This document shows positions 44,933 to 58,453 of a stretch of 64,000 bases of DNA, piece by piece (the stretch's first letter is position 1; each line of letters starts with the position of its first letter). The DNA comes from Sulfuriferula sp047300855 (GTDB lineage: Bacteria; Pseudomonadota; Gammaproteobacteria; Burkholderiales; Sulfuriferulaceae): NCBI RefSeq assembly GCF_047300855.1, contig NZ_CP170197.1, forward strand, positions 2,232,001 through 2,296,000. Direction: 5' to 3'. The notes under the pieces are model-generated. The model did not search any database. It worked only from the letters and a program-made list of their open reading frames with translations, and was not told the origin of the DNA. Position numbers and translations under genes: made by a program.

Positions 44933-44971
44933 ATGGGTTAGGTCAGAAATGATCTAACCCATTTTTATTTT
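44933..44971 (+). terminator. Terminator after the tRNA pair
   Basis: A 12-bp stem with one G-U pair (44933-44944 with 44951-44962, a/gATGGGTTAG against CTAACCCAT) and a 6-base loop, followed by TTTTATTTT. It also overlaps the 3' end of the convergent integrase frame. Confidence 0.8.
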
Positions 44972-46027
44972 GATGGGGACTTTTCGGGGACTTTCTTTTC
45001 CCGTCTGCTCCCGCCGAATCATGGCAAGACTACGATTGATCCGACTGCCTTCATCCTTGATGCAGTTCGCCGCTTCTAGCAGTTCATTAATCTGTACCAC
45101 CGAGTAATGAGCGGTCATGCCTTGGCGCGTGTGCCACAGAATATCTGCAATCGTTTCTTCCCGTACGCCTGCCTCACGCAATCGCATTCCAACCGTGTGG
45201 CGCAGATCGTGAATGTGCAAATCGGGAATCCCCGCCTGCTTTCGCGCTCGTTGCCATGCGTTGTTGTTCATGGTTTCAACTCGGTGCCCCTGATAAGGAA
45301 ACACATACTCAGCATGGAGCCCGCGCTGTGTTTCGATGATACTTTGAGCCACCGTATTGCAGACCAGAACGCGACCGCGTTTCCGACCCTTGACGTTCTC
45401 CCTTGGAATATCAAACACTGATACTTCCAGTTCAGGAATGGCAATCTCCCATTCCCATTTCAGACCACAAACCACCCCATCCCGTGCACCCGTGTTCAAA
45501 TCGAACAGAACCATCTTAGCCAAATGATCCGGCAGTAACGGCATGATGCGCCGTTGTTCTGCCCAAGTAATGGGACGCGGTTCGCGCTGGTATCCCAACA
45601 GCGGCAGCATGGTAATAAGAGGCGGTGTATCCAGCCACGTTTTACCATCCTCATCACGCCAACTGCGCGCCGCAAGATTCAGAATCCGCCGAACTATACC
45701 AAGGCCCAGATTGATGGTCTTGTGGGCTAGTCCGTTGGCTTTCCGATCTTTGATGAAGGACGCCAGCGTTCCATCGTGAATCTGATCGAGCGTCAGCTTA
45801 CCGATAAATGGCACCAACCTTTCCAGCAGATAAATGTCCTGAGAGAGCGACACTTTCTCCTGATGGTCGAGCAGATATTTTGCAGCCGCTTCGTCAAATG
45901 TCCGTTTGGGGCGAATCCCGAAAAGATGAACCTGCCGAAGTCGTTCAAGCTGAAAAATCAACCAGCTTTCTGCTTCTTCAAACGACTCGAAACGGTTGCG
46001 AAGTCGAGTGCCTTTGTATATCCGATC
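44954..46027 (-). pseudogene. 5'-truncated tyrosine recombinase (phage-type integrase)
   Basis: The frame carries the tyrosine recombinase catalytic set: Arg in FDLNTGARDGVVCGLKW, HxxR in HDLRHTVGMRL, His in LWHTRQG and the Tyr in HYSVVQIN. Its 3' end abuts the tRNA-Arg terminator, a typical integration position. Upstream of the first possible start (TTG 45961) the frame stays open and still looks like integrase (YKGTRLRNRFESFEEAESW). It stops making sense at about 46027, where a transposase remnant of opposite strand begins. The N-terminus is therefore lost and the gene is probably inactive. Confidence 0.75.
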
Positions 46028-46033
46028 GACACA

Positions 46034-46333
46034 CTGGAACGGCGCACCGTGTCCGGCGCGCAGTTCCTATGGCTGGTGTTGCAGCATGTGCTGCCCAAGG
46101 GCTTCCGCCGCGCGCGCAACTTCGGCTTTCTGCACCCCAACTGCAAGCGCCTGATCGCCTTGCTGCGGGTGCTGCTCAGATTCGCTCCGGGCCGGGCAGC
46201 GGCATGGGTCAAGCAGCGCGCGCCGATCCTGTGCGCTTGCTGCGGTGCGGTGATGGTGATTGTGCGGACGCGGATTCGACCGGCGTTCGCAGGGCCGCTG
46301 CCGGTTCCCATTGTGATTCGAGGTGCGCAGTGA
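46034..46333 (+). pseudogene. Remnant of an IS91-type (Y2) transposase, C-terminal 100 codons
   Basis: Translation gives VSGAQFLWLVLQHVLPKGFR, RARNFGFLHPNCKRLIALLR and a cysteine pair region PILCACCGAVMVI. These are the C-terminal blocks of IS91/IS801-like Y2 rolling-circle transposases. Everything upstream of 46034 is integrase sequence on the other strand, so the element is cut at its 5' side. The following 300 bases (46334-46660) look like the non-coding tail of the element and hold no gene. Confidence 0.75.
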
Positions 46334-46661
46334 CCATGTAAGCGCATCGACAATCGACAGCAGGTGAAGGAACGCAGTGCCTGAAAGCTGAGGAACACGC
46401 TTGCCTGGCGTCGGCGCTCAATCAGTCCCTCAGCCCCCAAATCAGGCATCGGTTGCCGCAATGGCACCGATGAAACGCGCGATCAAACGTACGGCCTTCG
46501 GGTAAAGGCCCAACCGGGGCGGTTTCCAAAAAGCTATTTTCTGTGAGGCTCGATCACGCTCAGGGCCGGGCTCGTCCAACAAACGGTTCAGATCGTGGCT
46601 ACGCACGATCTAACCTTATTCGTTGGGCTTTAAATTCAGTAGATTGTATTGCCTTAAAAGT

Positions 46662-46695
46662 AAAAAACCCCCAGGTTTTCACCTGAGGGTTTTTT
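46662..46695 (-). terminator. Terminator of the rRNA operon
   Basis: A 15-bp stem with one mismatch (46662-46676 with 46681-46695) and a TTTC loop. The A and T runs at the ends allow termination on the minus strand just after 5S rRNA. Confidence 0.8.
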
Positions 46696-46704
46696 GGTAT
46701 AGAA

Positions 46705-46819
46705 GTCTGACGATGACCTACTTTCACATGGGTAATCCACACTATCATCGGCGCTGTCCCGTTTCACGGCCCTGTTCGGGATGGGAAGGGGTGGTTCCAG
46801 GACGCTATGGTCGTCAGAC
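46705..46819 (-). rRNA. rrf: 5S ribosomal RNA
   Basis: About 115 nt. The ends pair (GTCTGACGA with TCGTCAGAC) and the interior has the conserved CCATCCCGAACAG and GTGTGGATTACCC-type segments. Ends are accurate to a few bases. Confidence 0.93.
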
Positions 46820-46866
46820 GTAAGCTGCTCGGACGCGGTGCGATCTTTCGATCAGACCGCGTCCCG

Positions 46867-46886
46867 AATTGGAAGAAGTAAAGTGT
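46867..46886 (-). other. 3' arm of the 23S rRNA processing stem
   Basis: AATTGGAAGAAGTAAAGTGT is complementary in the transcript to the segment at 50009-50028, upstream of 23S. The pair would form the long stem cut by RNase III. About 20 further bases nearby also pair. Confidence 0.6.
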
Positions 46887-46965
46887 GTTGCGTGTTTTGA
46901 TTGTACTGCGCTGTTTTAATCGCGCTGCGCTGTATTAACCAGTAACCCACTACTTAAGGTTATAG

Positions 46966-49848
<2,883 letters not shown>

Positions 49849-50008
49849 CTATAACCTTAAGTCTCTCTTGCGAGATTCGCTCAGTTACAGGTTAATCAGC
49901 GTTTGCTACCCGATCCAGACTGACTAAGCCCGGATCGGTTGATACAATCAAAACCCGTTTGTCTATCGCCATTCAGGCAGCGATCGCTCGCTGCCCGGCC
50001 GGCAATAA

Positions 50009-50042
50009 ACACTTTACTTCTTCCAATTTTTTAAAGAACAGC
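50009..50042 (-). promoter_or_regulatory. 5' arm of the 23S processing stem and adjacent boxA
   Basis: Transcribed right to left: GTTCTTTAA (boxA-type, at 50031-50042) is followed by the arm 50009-50028 that pairs with 46867-46886. BoxA recruits the Nus antitermination factors. The rest of 49849-50116 is rRNA spacer without a gene. Confidence 0.6.
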
Positions 50043-50116
50043 TCCACTCATAAAGAGTGAGGTCTAAAGTGCGTGCACTTTACACCTGACGCTTCATGGC
50101 TACTTCACACGAAACC

Positions 50117-50192
50117 TGGTGGAGGATGACGGGATCGAACCGACGACCCCCTGCTTGCAAAGCAGGTGCTCTCCCAGCTGAGCTAATCCCCC
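50117..50192 (-). tRNA. tRNA-Ala (UGC)
   Basis: 76 nt with CCA, in the 16S-23S spacer. The acceptor stem is GGGGGAT/ATCCTCC with one G-U pair. The anticodon loop TTTGCAA gives UGC. Confidence 0.96.
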
Positions 50193-50424
50193 GTTAAGCG
50201 ACCTGACCGGCGTAGCGCGGCGTTGCTCGGGCGCTCGTGTGCAACAGCACACGTCGCTTCCTCCCGCCTGGCGCTACTTGGTCAATCCGCTTAACGGTTA
50301 ACCAAGCTTTTCCGCCAATCACTGATTTGACAGAAGCAAGCGTAGCAAGGTGGAGCCGGGTGCCGCCTACTTATGTAGGCAAGTCCGGCGACAACGCCGC
50401 CACGCGCCGCTTATGTCAAATCAG

Positions 50425-50501
50425 TGGTGGGTCTGGTTGGGCTCGAACCAACGACCCCCGCGTTATCAACACGGTGCTCTAACCAACTGAGCTACAGACC
50501 C
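50425..50501 (-). tRNA. tRNA-Ile (GAU)
   Basis: 77 nt with CCA, in the 16S-23S spacer, transcribed before tRNA-Ala. The acceptor stem is GGGTCTG/CAGACCC. The anticodon loop TTGATAA gives GAU. The gap 50193-50424 to tRNA-Ala is spacer with no gene seen. Confidence 0.96.
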
Positions 50502-50580
50502 GGTGTGCAGGATCTGGTCGAAGATGCTGACTCAGGCTGGGACTCTGCCCTGGTCCTGGATCTCGCTTCCGTTTCCTGTT

Positions 50581-50612
50581 CGACAACAACAACCGATAAG
50601 TGTGGATATTTA
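50581..50612 (-). other. 3' arm of the 16S rRNA processing stem
   Basis: The segment contains CCACACTTATCGGTTGTTGT in transcript sense. It is complementary to the leader segment 52322-52356, bracketing 16S rRNA as the RNase III stem. Confidence 0.65.
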
Positions 50613-50626
50613 CAACAGGCTTTCTC

Positions 50627-52169
<1,543 letters not shown>

Positions 52170-52281
52170 AATTCCTGTGTGCGATTCAGTCTCGTCCTAA
52201 GACTCCACCAAACCGCGGTCGCTCATTCTCAAAGTTTTAATGCTTTAAGTCTGAGCACTTGCAATTTCTTACTTCCCTCTT

Positions 52282-52305
52282 CCAGTTACCAGTTACCCAG
52301 TTCCC
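52282..52305. repeat. Three imperfect octamers in the rRNA leader
   Basis: CCAGTTAC, CAGTTACC and CAGTTCCC follow each other. Similar GTGGGTA/ACCCACTA words occur at 1062-1080 and 46935-46955, so this may be a short dispersed repeat. Confidence 0.4.
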
Positions 52306-52321
52306 AAAATCAGGTACCCAT

Positions 52322-52364
52322 CGCAAATACCCACACTTATCGGTTGTCTTGTTGTTAAAGAGCG
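52322..52364 (-). promoter_or_regulatory. 16S leader: boxA and 5' arm of the processing stem
   Basis: In transcript order, GCTCTTTAACAAC (boxA-type, 52351-52364) is followed by the arm 52322-52356 that pairs with 50581-50612. BoxA starts only 9 bases after the tRNA-fMet 3' end. Confidence 0.65.
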
Positions 52365-52372
52365 GTGTTGCT

Positions 52373-52449
<77 letters not shown>

Positions 52450-52502
52450 TCCGATTTACTGCTTCTCATCGCTGCGCTGTTTATGCCGCGTCGAGAAGTG
52501 AG

Positions 52503-52532
52503 ACTATAGCAAAGCACGGCGTTTGGCGTCAA
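52503..52532 (-). promoter_or_regulatory. Promoter of the tRNA-fMet / rRNA operon
   Basis: TTGACG (52527-52532) and TATAGT (52503-52508) on the minus strand are spaced by 18 bases, with a start near 52496. It is the only strong promoter seen upstream of the 16S leader. Confidence 0.6.
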
Positions 52533-52693
52533 CATTTATTCGCGTCCACCCCCTTTGCCGGGGATGCATTTTGCGGGCAGAATGAACCTAAATACCTGAA
52601 CAGATTTCATTTTTACTGTAATAAAAAACACACTCGAATAATCAAAAAAATGCGAACACCTCTTCATTACAACTCCACCTGCAATCAAATTTT

Positions 52694-53881
52694 ATGATGA
52701 ATGCATTCAATATTTCACGTTTGCCACGCATTTTATTCGGGCCAGGCACTGTGCAGCAGCTTCCCGGGCTGGCTGCACGTTATGGCAAACATGTACTGCT
52801 GGTCACCGGGCGCTCCGCTATTCGTGATTCACGCATCTGGACCGAATTATTGTGTGGACTGGAGGCGCACGGGATGACGTGGGAAGACGTAAAGGTGGAA
52901 ACCGAACCCTCGCCGTATCTGGTAGATACGGAAGTAACTCGGTTACAGGATTGTGCAATCGACGTTGTGGTTGGCATTGGCGGCGGTAGTGCCCTGGATG
53001 CCGCGAAAGCGATCGCAGGTTTGCTGCGCCCGGGCAACTCCGTCATGGATCACCTCGAAGGCGTTGGGCCAGAGCGACCTTATTCGGGCCCTGCCACTCC
53101 CTTTATTGCGGTGCCGACTACCGCGGGCACAGGCTCGGAGGCCACCAAAAATGCCGTATTAAGCCTGCATGGTGAGCACGGCTTTAAAAAGTCCTTCCGC
53201 GATGAAAGCCTGATAGCGGAATATGCCGTGGTTGATCCGGATCTGCTTGCCTCCTGCCCGGCCCCGGTTATCGCCGCAAATGGCATGGATGCGCTCACTC
53301 AGTTATTGGAGTCATTTGTTTCCACCAAGGCCAATCCATTTACTGATGCACTTGCGCTGGATGGCCTGCGCATAACGCGTGACAGTCTTTTGGTCTGGTA
53401 TCGGCAGGGCGCGTCCGCTGCGGATGCGCGCTCCGGTATGGCCTATGCCGCACTCCTGTCGGGTATCACTCTGGCGCAAGTTGGGCTGGGTTCAGTACAT
53501 GGATTGGCTGCGCCGCTGGGGGCATTTTTCCCGATCCCACACGGTGTGGCTTGCGGCACCCTAGTCGCAGCGGCGACGCAAATCAATATACAGGCATTAA
53601 AGCAACGCACACCCGCCGGTGTCGCCTTACGAAAATACGCGCAGCTGGGTCGATTGCTGGGCAACGATGAAACGCTGGACGACTTGGCCGCACACGATAC
53701 CTTGATTGAAATACTGGATAAGTGGACCAGGGAAATGGATCTGCCGCGTCTCAATCATTATGGCGTCTGTGTGGATGATCTATCTCGTATCGTCACCAAC
53801 AGCCGCGGCAGCAGTATGAAAACCAACCCTATACTGCTGACCGATGACGAGATTGAAACCGTGCTTAGAATGCGGCTGTAG
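52694..53881 (+). CDS. Iron-containing alcohol dehydrogenase
   Basis: A 395-residue group III dehydrogenase. The nucleotide site has VVVGIGGGSALDAAKAIAGL, and the C-terminal metal site has SVHGLAAPLGAFFPIPHGVA with two His ligands. The Asp ligand lies in NGMDALTQLLESF, where a Gln replaces the second His of classical members; this variant is known in some subgroups. The substrate is unknown; short alcohols or aldehydes are likely. It overlaps the convergent diiron gene by 17 bases at the 3' ends. Confidence 0.88.
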   Translation: MMNAFNISRLPRILFGPGTVQQLPGLAARYGKHVLLVTGRSAIRDSRIWTELLCGLEAHGMTWEDVKVETEPSPYLVDTEVTRLQDCAIDVVVGIGGGSALDAAKAIAGLLRPGNSVMDHLEGVGPERPYSGPATPFIAVPTTAGTGSEATKNAVLSLHGEHGFKKSFRDESLIAEYAVVDPDLLASCPAPVIAANGMDALTQLLESFVSTKANPFTDALALDGLRITRDSLLVWYRQGASAADARSGMAYAALLSGITLAQVGLGSVHGLAAPLGAFFPIPHGVACGTLVAAATQINIQALKQRTPAGVALRKYAQLGRLLGNDETLDDLAAHDTLIEILDKWTREMDLPRLNHYGVCVDDLSRIVTNSRGSSMKTNPILLTDDEIETVLRMRL

Positions 53882-54710
53882 GCACCGCCGAAGCAACTTG
53901 TTTACGGTAACGGTTCAGATCCTTGATGCTCTCAAAAGACTGGCCGAACAGATTGGATAACTTGATCAGGATGGTGTTGACCACTTTGGCTTCCCAGCTT
54001 GGATCAAACTGGATCTGATTATCCAGCCAGTGTTCGAGCCAGTCCGGATCGGGCATGCGGCTTTGTACCGTGTCATTGGGGAAAAAATTGGCACTGACGT
54101 GCAAATTGGTGGGATGCAGGGGCTTGCTACTGCGCCCGGAGCTGGTCATCAACACGCCAACCTTGGCGAAAGCGGCCCGCGCCTCATCGCCCTGACGTTC
54201 GATCGCCTGCTGCATATAACGAAAATACACCCCGCCGTGACGCGCCTCATCTCCGGAGAGCAGGCCATAAATATGCTTGATGACAGGTTCGGTGTGCCAC
54301 TGTGCGGCGCGGCGGTACCACTGCGTCAGTCGCATCTCGCCACAGAAATGCAGCATGAGGGTGTCCAGCGGCGGCGCTGGATCAAATTCAAAACGCACCT
54401 GATGCAATTCTTCCTCAGTAGGCGCCATATCCGGACGAAAGCGGCGCAGATATTCCATTAACACCAGCGCATGTTTTTGTTCCTCGTAAAACCATACCGA
54501 CATGAACGCCGAAAAATCGCTGTCATGGCGGTTATCGCGCAAAAACATTTCCGTAGCAGGCAGCGCCGACCATTCGGTAATCGCGTTCATCTTGATGGTG
54601 GCGGCTTGCTCATCGGTCAGCAGCGTCGGATCAAAGCTATCCCAGGGCACGTCTTTGGCCATGTTCCAGCGTAGTTTTTCCAATGTGCCAAATACTTCCG
54701 GATAAAGCAT
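53865..54710 (-). CDS. Ferritin-like diiron protein (acyl-ACP desaturase-like)
   Basis: About 281 residues, mostly helical, with two EExxH/DExxH-type pairs: FYEEQKHALVLMEYLRRF and LLSGDEARHGGVYFRYM, plus Glu in ITEWSALPATEMF and GEMRLTQWYRRA. These are the four-helix diiron ligands. It resembles acyl-ACP desaturase or R2-like oxidases in layout, but the family is not certain. ATG 54710 has CGGAG upstream; the frame is open to 54806. It is convergent with the alcohol dehydrogenase gene. Confidence 0.72.
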   Translation of the reverse strand: MLYPEVFGTLEKLRWNMAKDVPWDSFDPTLLTDEQAATIKMNAITEWSALPATEMFLRDNRHDSDFSAFMSVWFYEEQKHALVLMEYLRRFRPDMAPTEEELHQVRFEFDPAPPLDTLMLHFCGEMRLTQWYRRAAQWHTEPVIKHIYGLLSGDEARHGGVYFRYMQQAIERQGDEARAAFAKVGVLMTSSGRSSKPLHPTNLHVSANFFPNDTVQSRMPDPDWLEHWLDNQIQFDPSWEAKVVNTILIKLSNLFGQSFESIKDLNRYRKQVASAVPTAAF

Positions 54711-54949
54711 GTGAACTCCGACAGACAAAATAGTTAATTTACTGAAGCCGCATTGCGGCATTGCGACAAAGCCGTGACAAATTCCATCAAGACCAGGAAC
54801 AAACATAACACATCCGCGTACGGAAAGTGTGTTGCTCGCCTGGCAAAGCCGGACACCGGCAAGCGCCCGGGCTGAGCCGGAGCAACCTGTTTGCCCTTAA
54901 TTTTTTTGCTGCTTATCCGTTACACTTCAGATAAACAAGGGGAGAAAAC

Positions 54950-55522
54950 ATGGGCACCGCTCAGATTGTCACACTGATCATTCTGGTTATTGTCGCGCTT
55001 TACACGATATTGCTCTATAACGGACTGGTCACACTCAAGCACAACGTCGGGCGCGCCTGGTCGAACATCGATGTACTGCTCAAGCAACGTCACGACGAAT
55101 TGCCCAAGCTGGTGGAAACCTGCAAGCAGTACATGCAGTTCGAGCAACAAACCCTGGAAAAAGTGATGCAAGCGCGCGCCGCGGTGTCTACGGCACGCGA
55201 GGCGCACAATATGGCCGCCTTATCCAGCGCGGAAGGTGCATTGCGCACCAGTCTGGGCGGGCTGTTTGCCGTGGTGGAAGCCTATCCGGAACTGAAAGCC
55301 GACGCGAGCTTCAAAACCCTTCAGGCACGCATTATTGGACTTGAAAATGCGATTGCCGACCGTCGCGAATTCTACAATGACAGCGTTAACATCAACAACG
55401 TGCGCATCGAGCAGTTCCCGGACGTGATCATCGCTAAAAAATTCGGCTTCAAGGCCTTTGAACTGCTCAGGTTCAAGGCAGATGAAATAACCGATGTGAA
55501 CGTTAAAACATTATTTGGCTGA
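54950..55522 (+). CDS. LemA family protein
   Basis: A 190-residue protein with an N-terminal membrane segment (IVTLIILVIVALYTILLYN). The conserved LemA core is NNLVTLKHNVGRAWSNIDVL-like (here GLVTLKHNVGRAWSNIDVLL), followed by KQRHDELPKLVETCKQY and ending in NVKTLFG. LemA proteins are anchored, helical and of unknown function. It is directly followed by a GIDE-domain gene, two bases later. Confidence 0.93.
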   Translation: MGTAQIVTLIILVIVALYTILLYNGLVTLKHNVGRAWSNIDVLLKQRHDELPKLVETCKQYMQFEQQTLEKVMQARAAVSTAREAHNMAALSSAEGALRTSLGGLFAVVEAYPELKADASFKTLQARIIGLENAIADRREFYNDSVNINNVRIEQFPDVIIAKKFGFKAFELLRFKADEITDVNVKTLFG

Positions 55523-55524
55523 AT

Positions 55525-56436
55525 ATGGGCTGGATTGCAGAGGCCATCGCAGAAGCGCGTCACACCTTCGCCAATGGTCTCACTACCGGATTCAACCTGC
55601 TGTTTCTGATACTGGGTTTGGAGATCGGCAATCACACTGGCTGGCTTGTCGCGCTATCGCTGGTGGGTGCCACCAGCTTTATCGCCTGGCTCGCCAACCA
55701 TCGACGCTACCGTCTGGTGGCTGATACACCCACCTCCAGAATCATCTCCGCACCTCAGGGTTACACTGAATTTGCCGGACGCGGCAGGTATCTTGATGGA
55801 GCACAATTAGTCAGCCATCTCAGTAATCTGCCCTGTCTGTGGTACCGCTATCGCGTCGAGCGTCGGAGCAACGAAGATAACTGGGAATTTATCGATTCCG
55901 GCGCCAGCCATGACACCTTCGCCCTGGATGATGGTAGCGGCCAGATATTAATCGATCCCGACGGTGCTGAAATCCGTACCAGTCATAAACGCGAATGGAT
56001 CGAACAAGGTTACCGCAAGACGGAATGGATGCTATTGGCGGGCGAGCCACTCTATGGCATTGGTGAACACGTCACACTGGGCGGCGCCAATGCCGAACTG
56101 GATGCGAAACAGGATGTGTCGGACCTGCTGGCGCAGTGGAAGCAGGATAAAGCCACGCTGATGTCGCGCTTTGACTTGAACAAGGATGGCGAACTGAACG
56201 CACACGAATGGGAAGCCGCTGTACTGCTGGCAAAACAACACATCGCTGCCGAACATCAAGAAATCCGCATGAAAGACGGCGTGCATATGCTACGCAAGCC
56301 CAGTGATGGACGACTATACCTGGTCGCCAACGAACCGCCCGACAAGCTCGCCACTCGTTATCGGCTGTGGTCATGGATCCATCTGACCATCATGAGTGGC
56401 GCCATTGCCCGCCTGATCTGGCTCAGTGCGAATTGA
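55525..56436 (+). CDS. GIDE-domain membrane protein with an EF-hand
   Basis: A 303-residue protein with one or two N-terminal membrane segments (LLFLILGLEIGNHTGWLVAL). A GIDE/MUL1-like beta domain follows (TEFAGRGRYLDGAQLVSHLS, CLWYRYRVERRSN, FALDDGSGQILIDPDGAEI). A canonical EF-hand loop DLNKDGELNAHEW lies near residue 220, and a C-terminal membrane segment (LWSWIHLTIMSGAIARLIW) ends the protein. The GIDE domain was named from a mitochondrial E3 ligase, but no RING is present here. LemA-GIDE pairs recur in bacteria, and the calcium-binding loop is an addition worth noting. Confidence 0.82.
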   Translation: MGWIAEAIAEARHTFANGLTTGFNLLFLILGLEIGNHTGWLVALSLVGATSFIAWLANHRRYRLVADTPTSRIISAPQGYTEFAGRGRYLDGAQLVSHLSNLPCLWYRYRVERRSNEDNWEFIDSGASHDTFALDDGSGQILIDPDGAEIRTSHKREWIEQGYRKTEWMLLAGEPLYGIGEHVTLGGANAELDAKQDVSDLLAQWKQDKATLMSRFDLNKDGELNAHEWEAAVLLAKQHIAAEHQEIRMKDGVHMLRKPSDGRLYLVANEPPDKLATRYRLWSWIHLTIMSGAIARLIWLSAN

Positions 56437-56613
56437 GGCACATAACGATGCGGTACGCGCATCTTCCTTTCAACTCTGCCCGATTGTTGAGCCGGCACGG
56501 CAAAAGGCAATATCTGGCCCTGCGCCTGTAGTGATTGATGCGCCCGGCTGAGCAAAATTTTCATATCGCTCGTCAAAAGGGCAGTTCGGGCTGGCATCAT
56601 GGGATTATCCCGC

Positions 56614-58449
56614 TCACTTTATGATGTGGTGCACCGGAAGCTTGCTCATGCGCCAGTCACCCGTTTTCGCGTCATACTCCGATGCGGTGAAGACGTGCCA
56701 GTTGGTGTCGTCGAGCTTCGGATGGTCAGCGCGATAATAGTAGCCCGGCCAGCGGGTTTCCTCCCGGAACAGCGTGTGACGGGTCACCGATTCCGCCGTC
56801 AGGACCCGGTGATGGAGTTCCCAGGCGCGCTGCAGCTGGTGCAGGTCCTCGGCGCCGAGACGGTCGAGGTCCTCACGCAACATCGCCAGGAGTTCCAGGC
56901 CCCGGTCGAGCAAGGGTTTGCTGGTGACATAGAAGGTGCTGTAGCCGCCGACGTACTCATCCATGAGTTTCTCCAGCCGCTGCAGGCCGTGTAGCGGCAG
57001 CAGATAGCTCGGCGACACGGTGCCGGCGACGATCTCGTTGCGGCCGAGCTTGTAGTTTTCCAGCGGCTTGAACACTGCCTGCTTGAGGCTGTCGACTTCA
57101 TTGTCATCAAGCTGCGGTTGGTCGCCTTTCAAATCCCTAACATACCGGACCGCCGACTTGCCGGCCAATCTCCCTTCGGTAAACGAGCCGGACGAGAACT
57201 TGTGTGGCGCCCCACCCATGGTATCGCCGGCCCCGAACAGCCCTTCGACAGTTGTCATGCGGTTATAGCCCCACTGGTAGTCATCCGGCGCGCAGTCCTC
57301 CGGGCCGCTGGCCCAGGCGCCGGAACAGGTGGCGTGCGAACCCATCACGTAGGGTTCGGAGGTGATCAGCTCGGACGGTTTTTCCCTGGGGTCGATGTTC
57401 TGCGACGCCCACACGACGGCTTGGCCGATGGTCATGTCGAGGAAATCCTCCCAGCCGATCTCCTCTTTCTCGGCGGTATCGAGAACACGCTGGGTCTGCA
57501 TGTAAATGGGGCCGTTGCCGGCCTTCATCTCCTCCAGCATCGCGTGATTGCGCAGGCAGGTCGGGAACGGCTGGCTGTTCGTATATTTCTCGCCGACGAT
57601 GGCCTTGGTATGCTCCAGCCATTTCGACTCGTACTGTTCGCCGTAGGCGTTGGTGGCCACAGACTTCAGCAGCAGGAACCAGGCGCCGACCGGCCCGTAA
57701 CCGTCCTTGAAGCGGGCGAGCACGATGCGGTTCTCCATTTGCGTCATCTTGGCGCCCGTCGGGATCAGCAGACCGTAGGCCGAGGCGCTGCTCCATGGCG
57801 CATACCAGGTCCGGCCGGTGCCTTCGCCGATGGCCCTCGGCCGGTAAATATGGGAGGCGCCGCCGGCGCCCACGATGACCGCCTTGGCCCGGAAAACGTA
57901 GAAGTCCCCGCTGCGCACGCTGAAGCCGACGGCCCCGGCGACGCGGTTGGGTTTGGTCTTGTCCATCAGCAGATGGGTGACCATGATGCGGTTATACACT
58001 TCGCTCGCCGCTTTGCGCGCGGCTTCGGCGATGATGGGCTTGTAACTCTCGCCGTGGATCATGATCTGCCATTTGCCTTCGCGCAGGTAGTGGCCGGTCT
58101 TTTCGTCCTTCATGATCGGCAGGCCCCACTCCTCGAACTTGTGCACGGTGGAGTCCACATGCCGGGCGTTGTCGTAGACGATGTCCTCGCGCACGATGCC
58201 AAGTAAATCGCCGCGCGCATAGCGCACGTGGTCTTCCGGCTGATTTTCATTCCAGCGCATGCCCATATAGCAGTTGATCGCCGACAGGCCGTGCGCCACC
58301 GCGCCGCTGCGCTCGATGTTCGCCTTTTCGACCAGGACGATGTTCAGGTCCCGTCCCCAGTAGCGGGATTCGTAGGCGGCGCCGCAGCCGCCGAAGCCGC
58401 CGCCGATGACCAGGATGTCGGAATCCACGAACTTTGTTTTTATCCCCAT
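56614..58449 (-). CDS. aprA: Adenylylsulfate reductase, alpha subunit
   Basis: A 611-residue FAD enzyme. The N-terminal Rossmann motif is DILVIGGGFGGCGAAYESRY, with AVAHGLSAINCYMGMR and EGTGRTWYAPWSSASAYG near the active site. It interconverts adenylylsulfate and sulfite plus AMP. In sulfur-oxidising bacteria it runs in the oxidative direction, feeding ATP sulfurylase. It lies four bases after aprB. Length and motifs agree with the oxidative apr lineages. Confidence 0.96.
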   Translation of the reverse strand: MGIKTKFVDSDILVIGGGFGGCGAAYESRYWGRDLNIVLVEKANIERSGAVAHGLSAINCYMGMRWNENQPEDHVRYARGDLLGIVREDIVYDNARHVDSTVHKFEEWGLPIMKDEKTGHYLREGKWQIMIHGESYKPIIAEAARKAASEVYNRIMVTHLLMDKTKPNRVAGAVGFSVRSGDFYVFRAKAVIVGAGGASHIYRPRAIGEGTGRTWYAPWSSASAYGLLIPTGAKMTQMENRIVLARFKDGYGPVGAWFLLLKSVATNAYGEQYESKWLEHTKAIVGEKYTNSQPFPTCLRNHAMLEEMKAGNGPIYMQTQRVLDTAEKEEIGWEDFLDMTIGQAVVWASQNIDPREKPSELITSEPYVMGSHATCSGAWASGPEDCAPDDYQWGYNRMTTVEGLFGAGDTMGGAPHKFSSGSFTEGRLAGKSAVRYVRDLKGDQPQLDDNEVDSLKQAVFKPLENYKLGRNEIVAGTVSPSYLLPLHGLQRLEKLMDEYVGGYSTFYVTSKPLLDRGLELLAMLREDLDRLGAEDLHQLQRAWELHHRVLTAESVTRHTLFREETRWPGYYYRADHPKLDDTNWHVFTASEYDAKTGDWRMSKLPVHHIIK

Positions 58450-58453
58450 GGCA

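Noticed and set aside
45776..46333. Plus-strand frame of 185 codons spanning the integrase and transposase remnants
   Set aside because: Only the last 100 codons look like protein (IS91-type transposase); the first part is antisense integrase, so it is not one gene.
44951..46617. att-site pair GATCTAACC at about 44951 and 46608
   Set aside because: A nine-base match is too short to separate from chance, and neither copy is in the tRNA body.
56437..56613. Minus-strand frame near 56358-56600
   Set aside because: It has no ribosome site or motif and overlaps the GIDE-domain gene; the gap appears non-coding.
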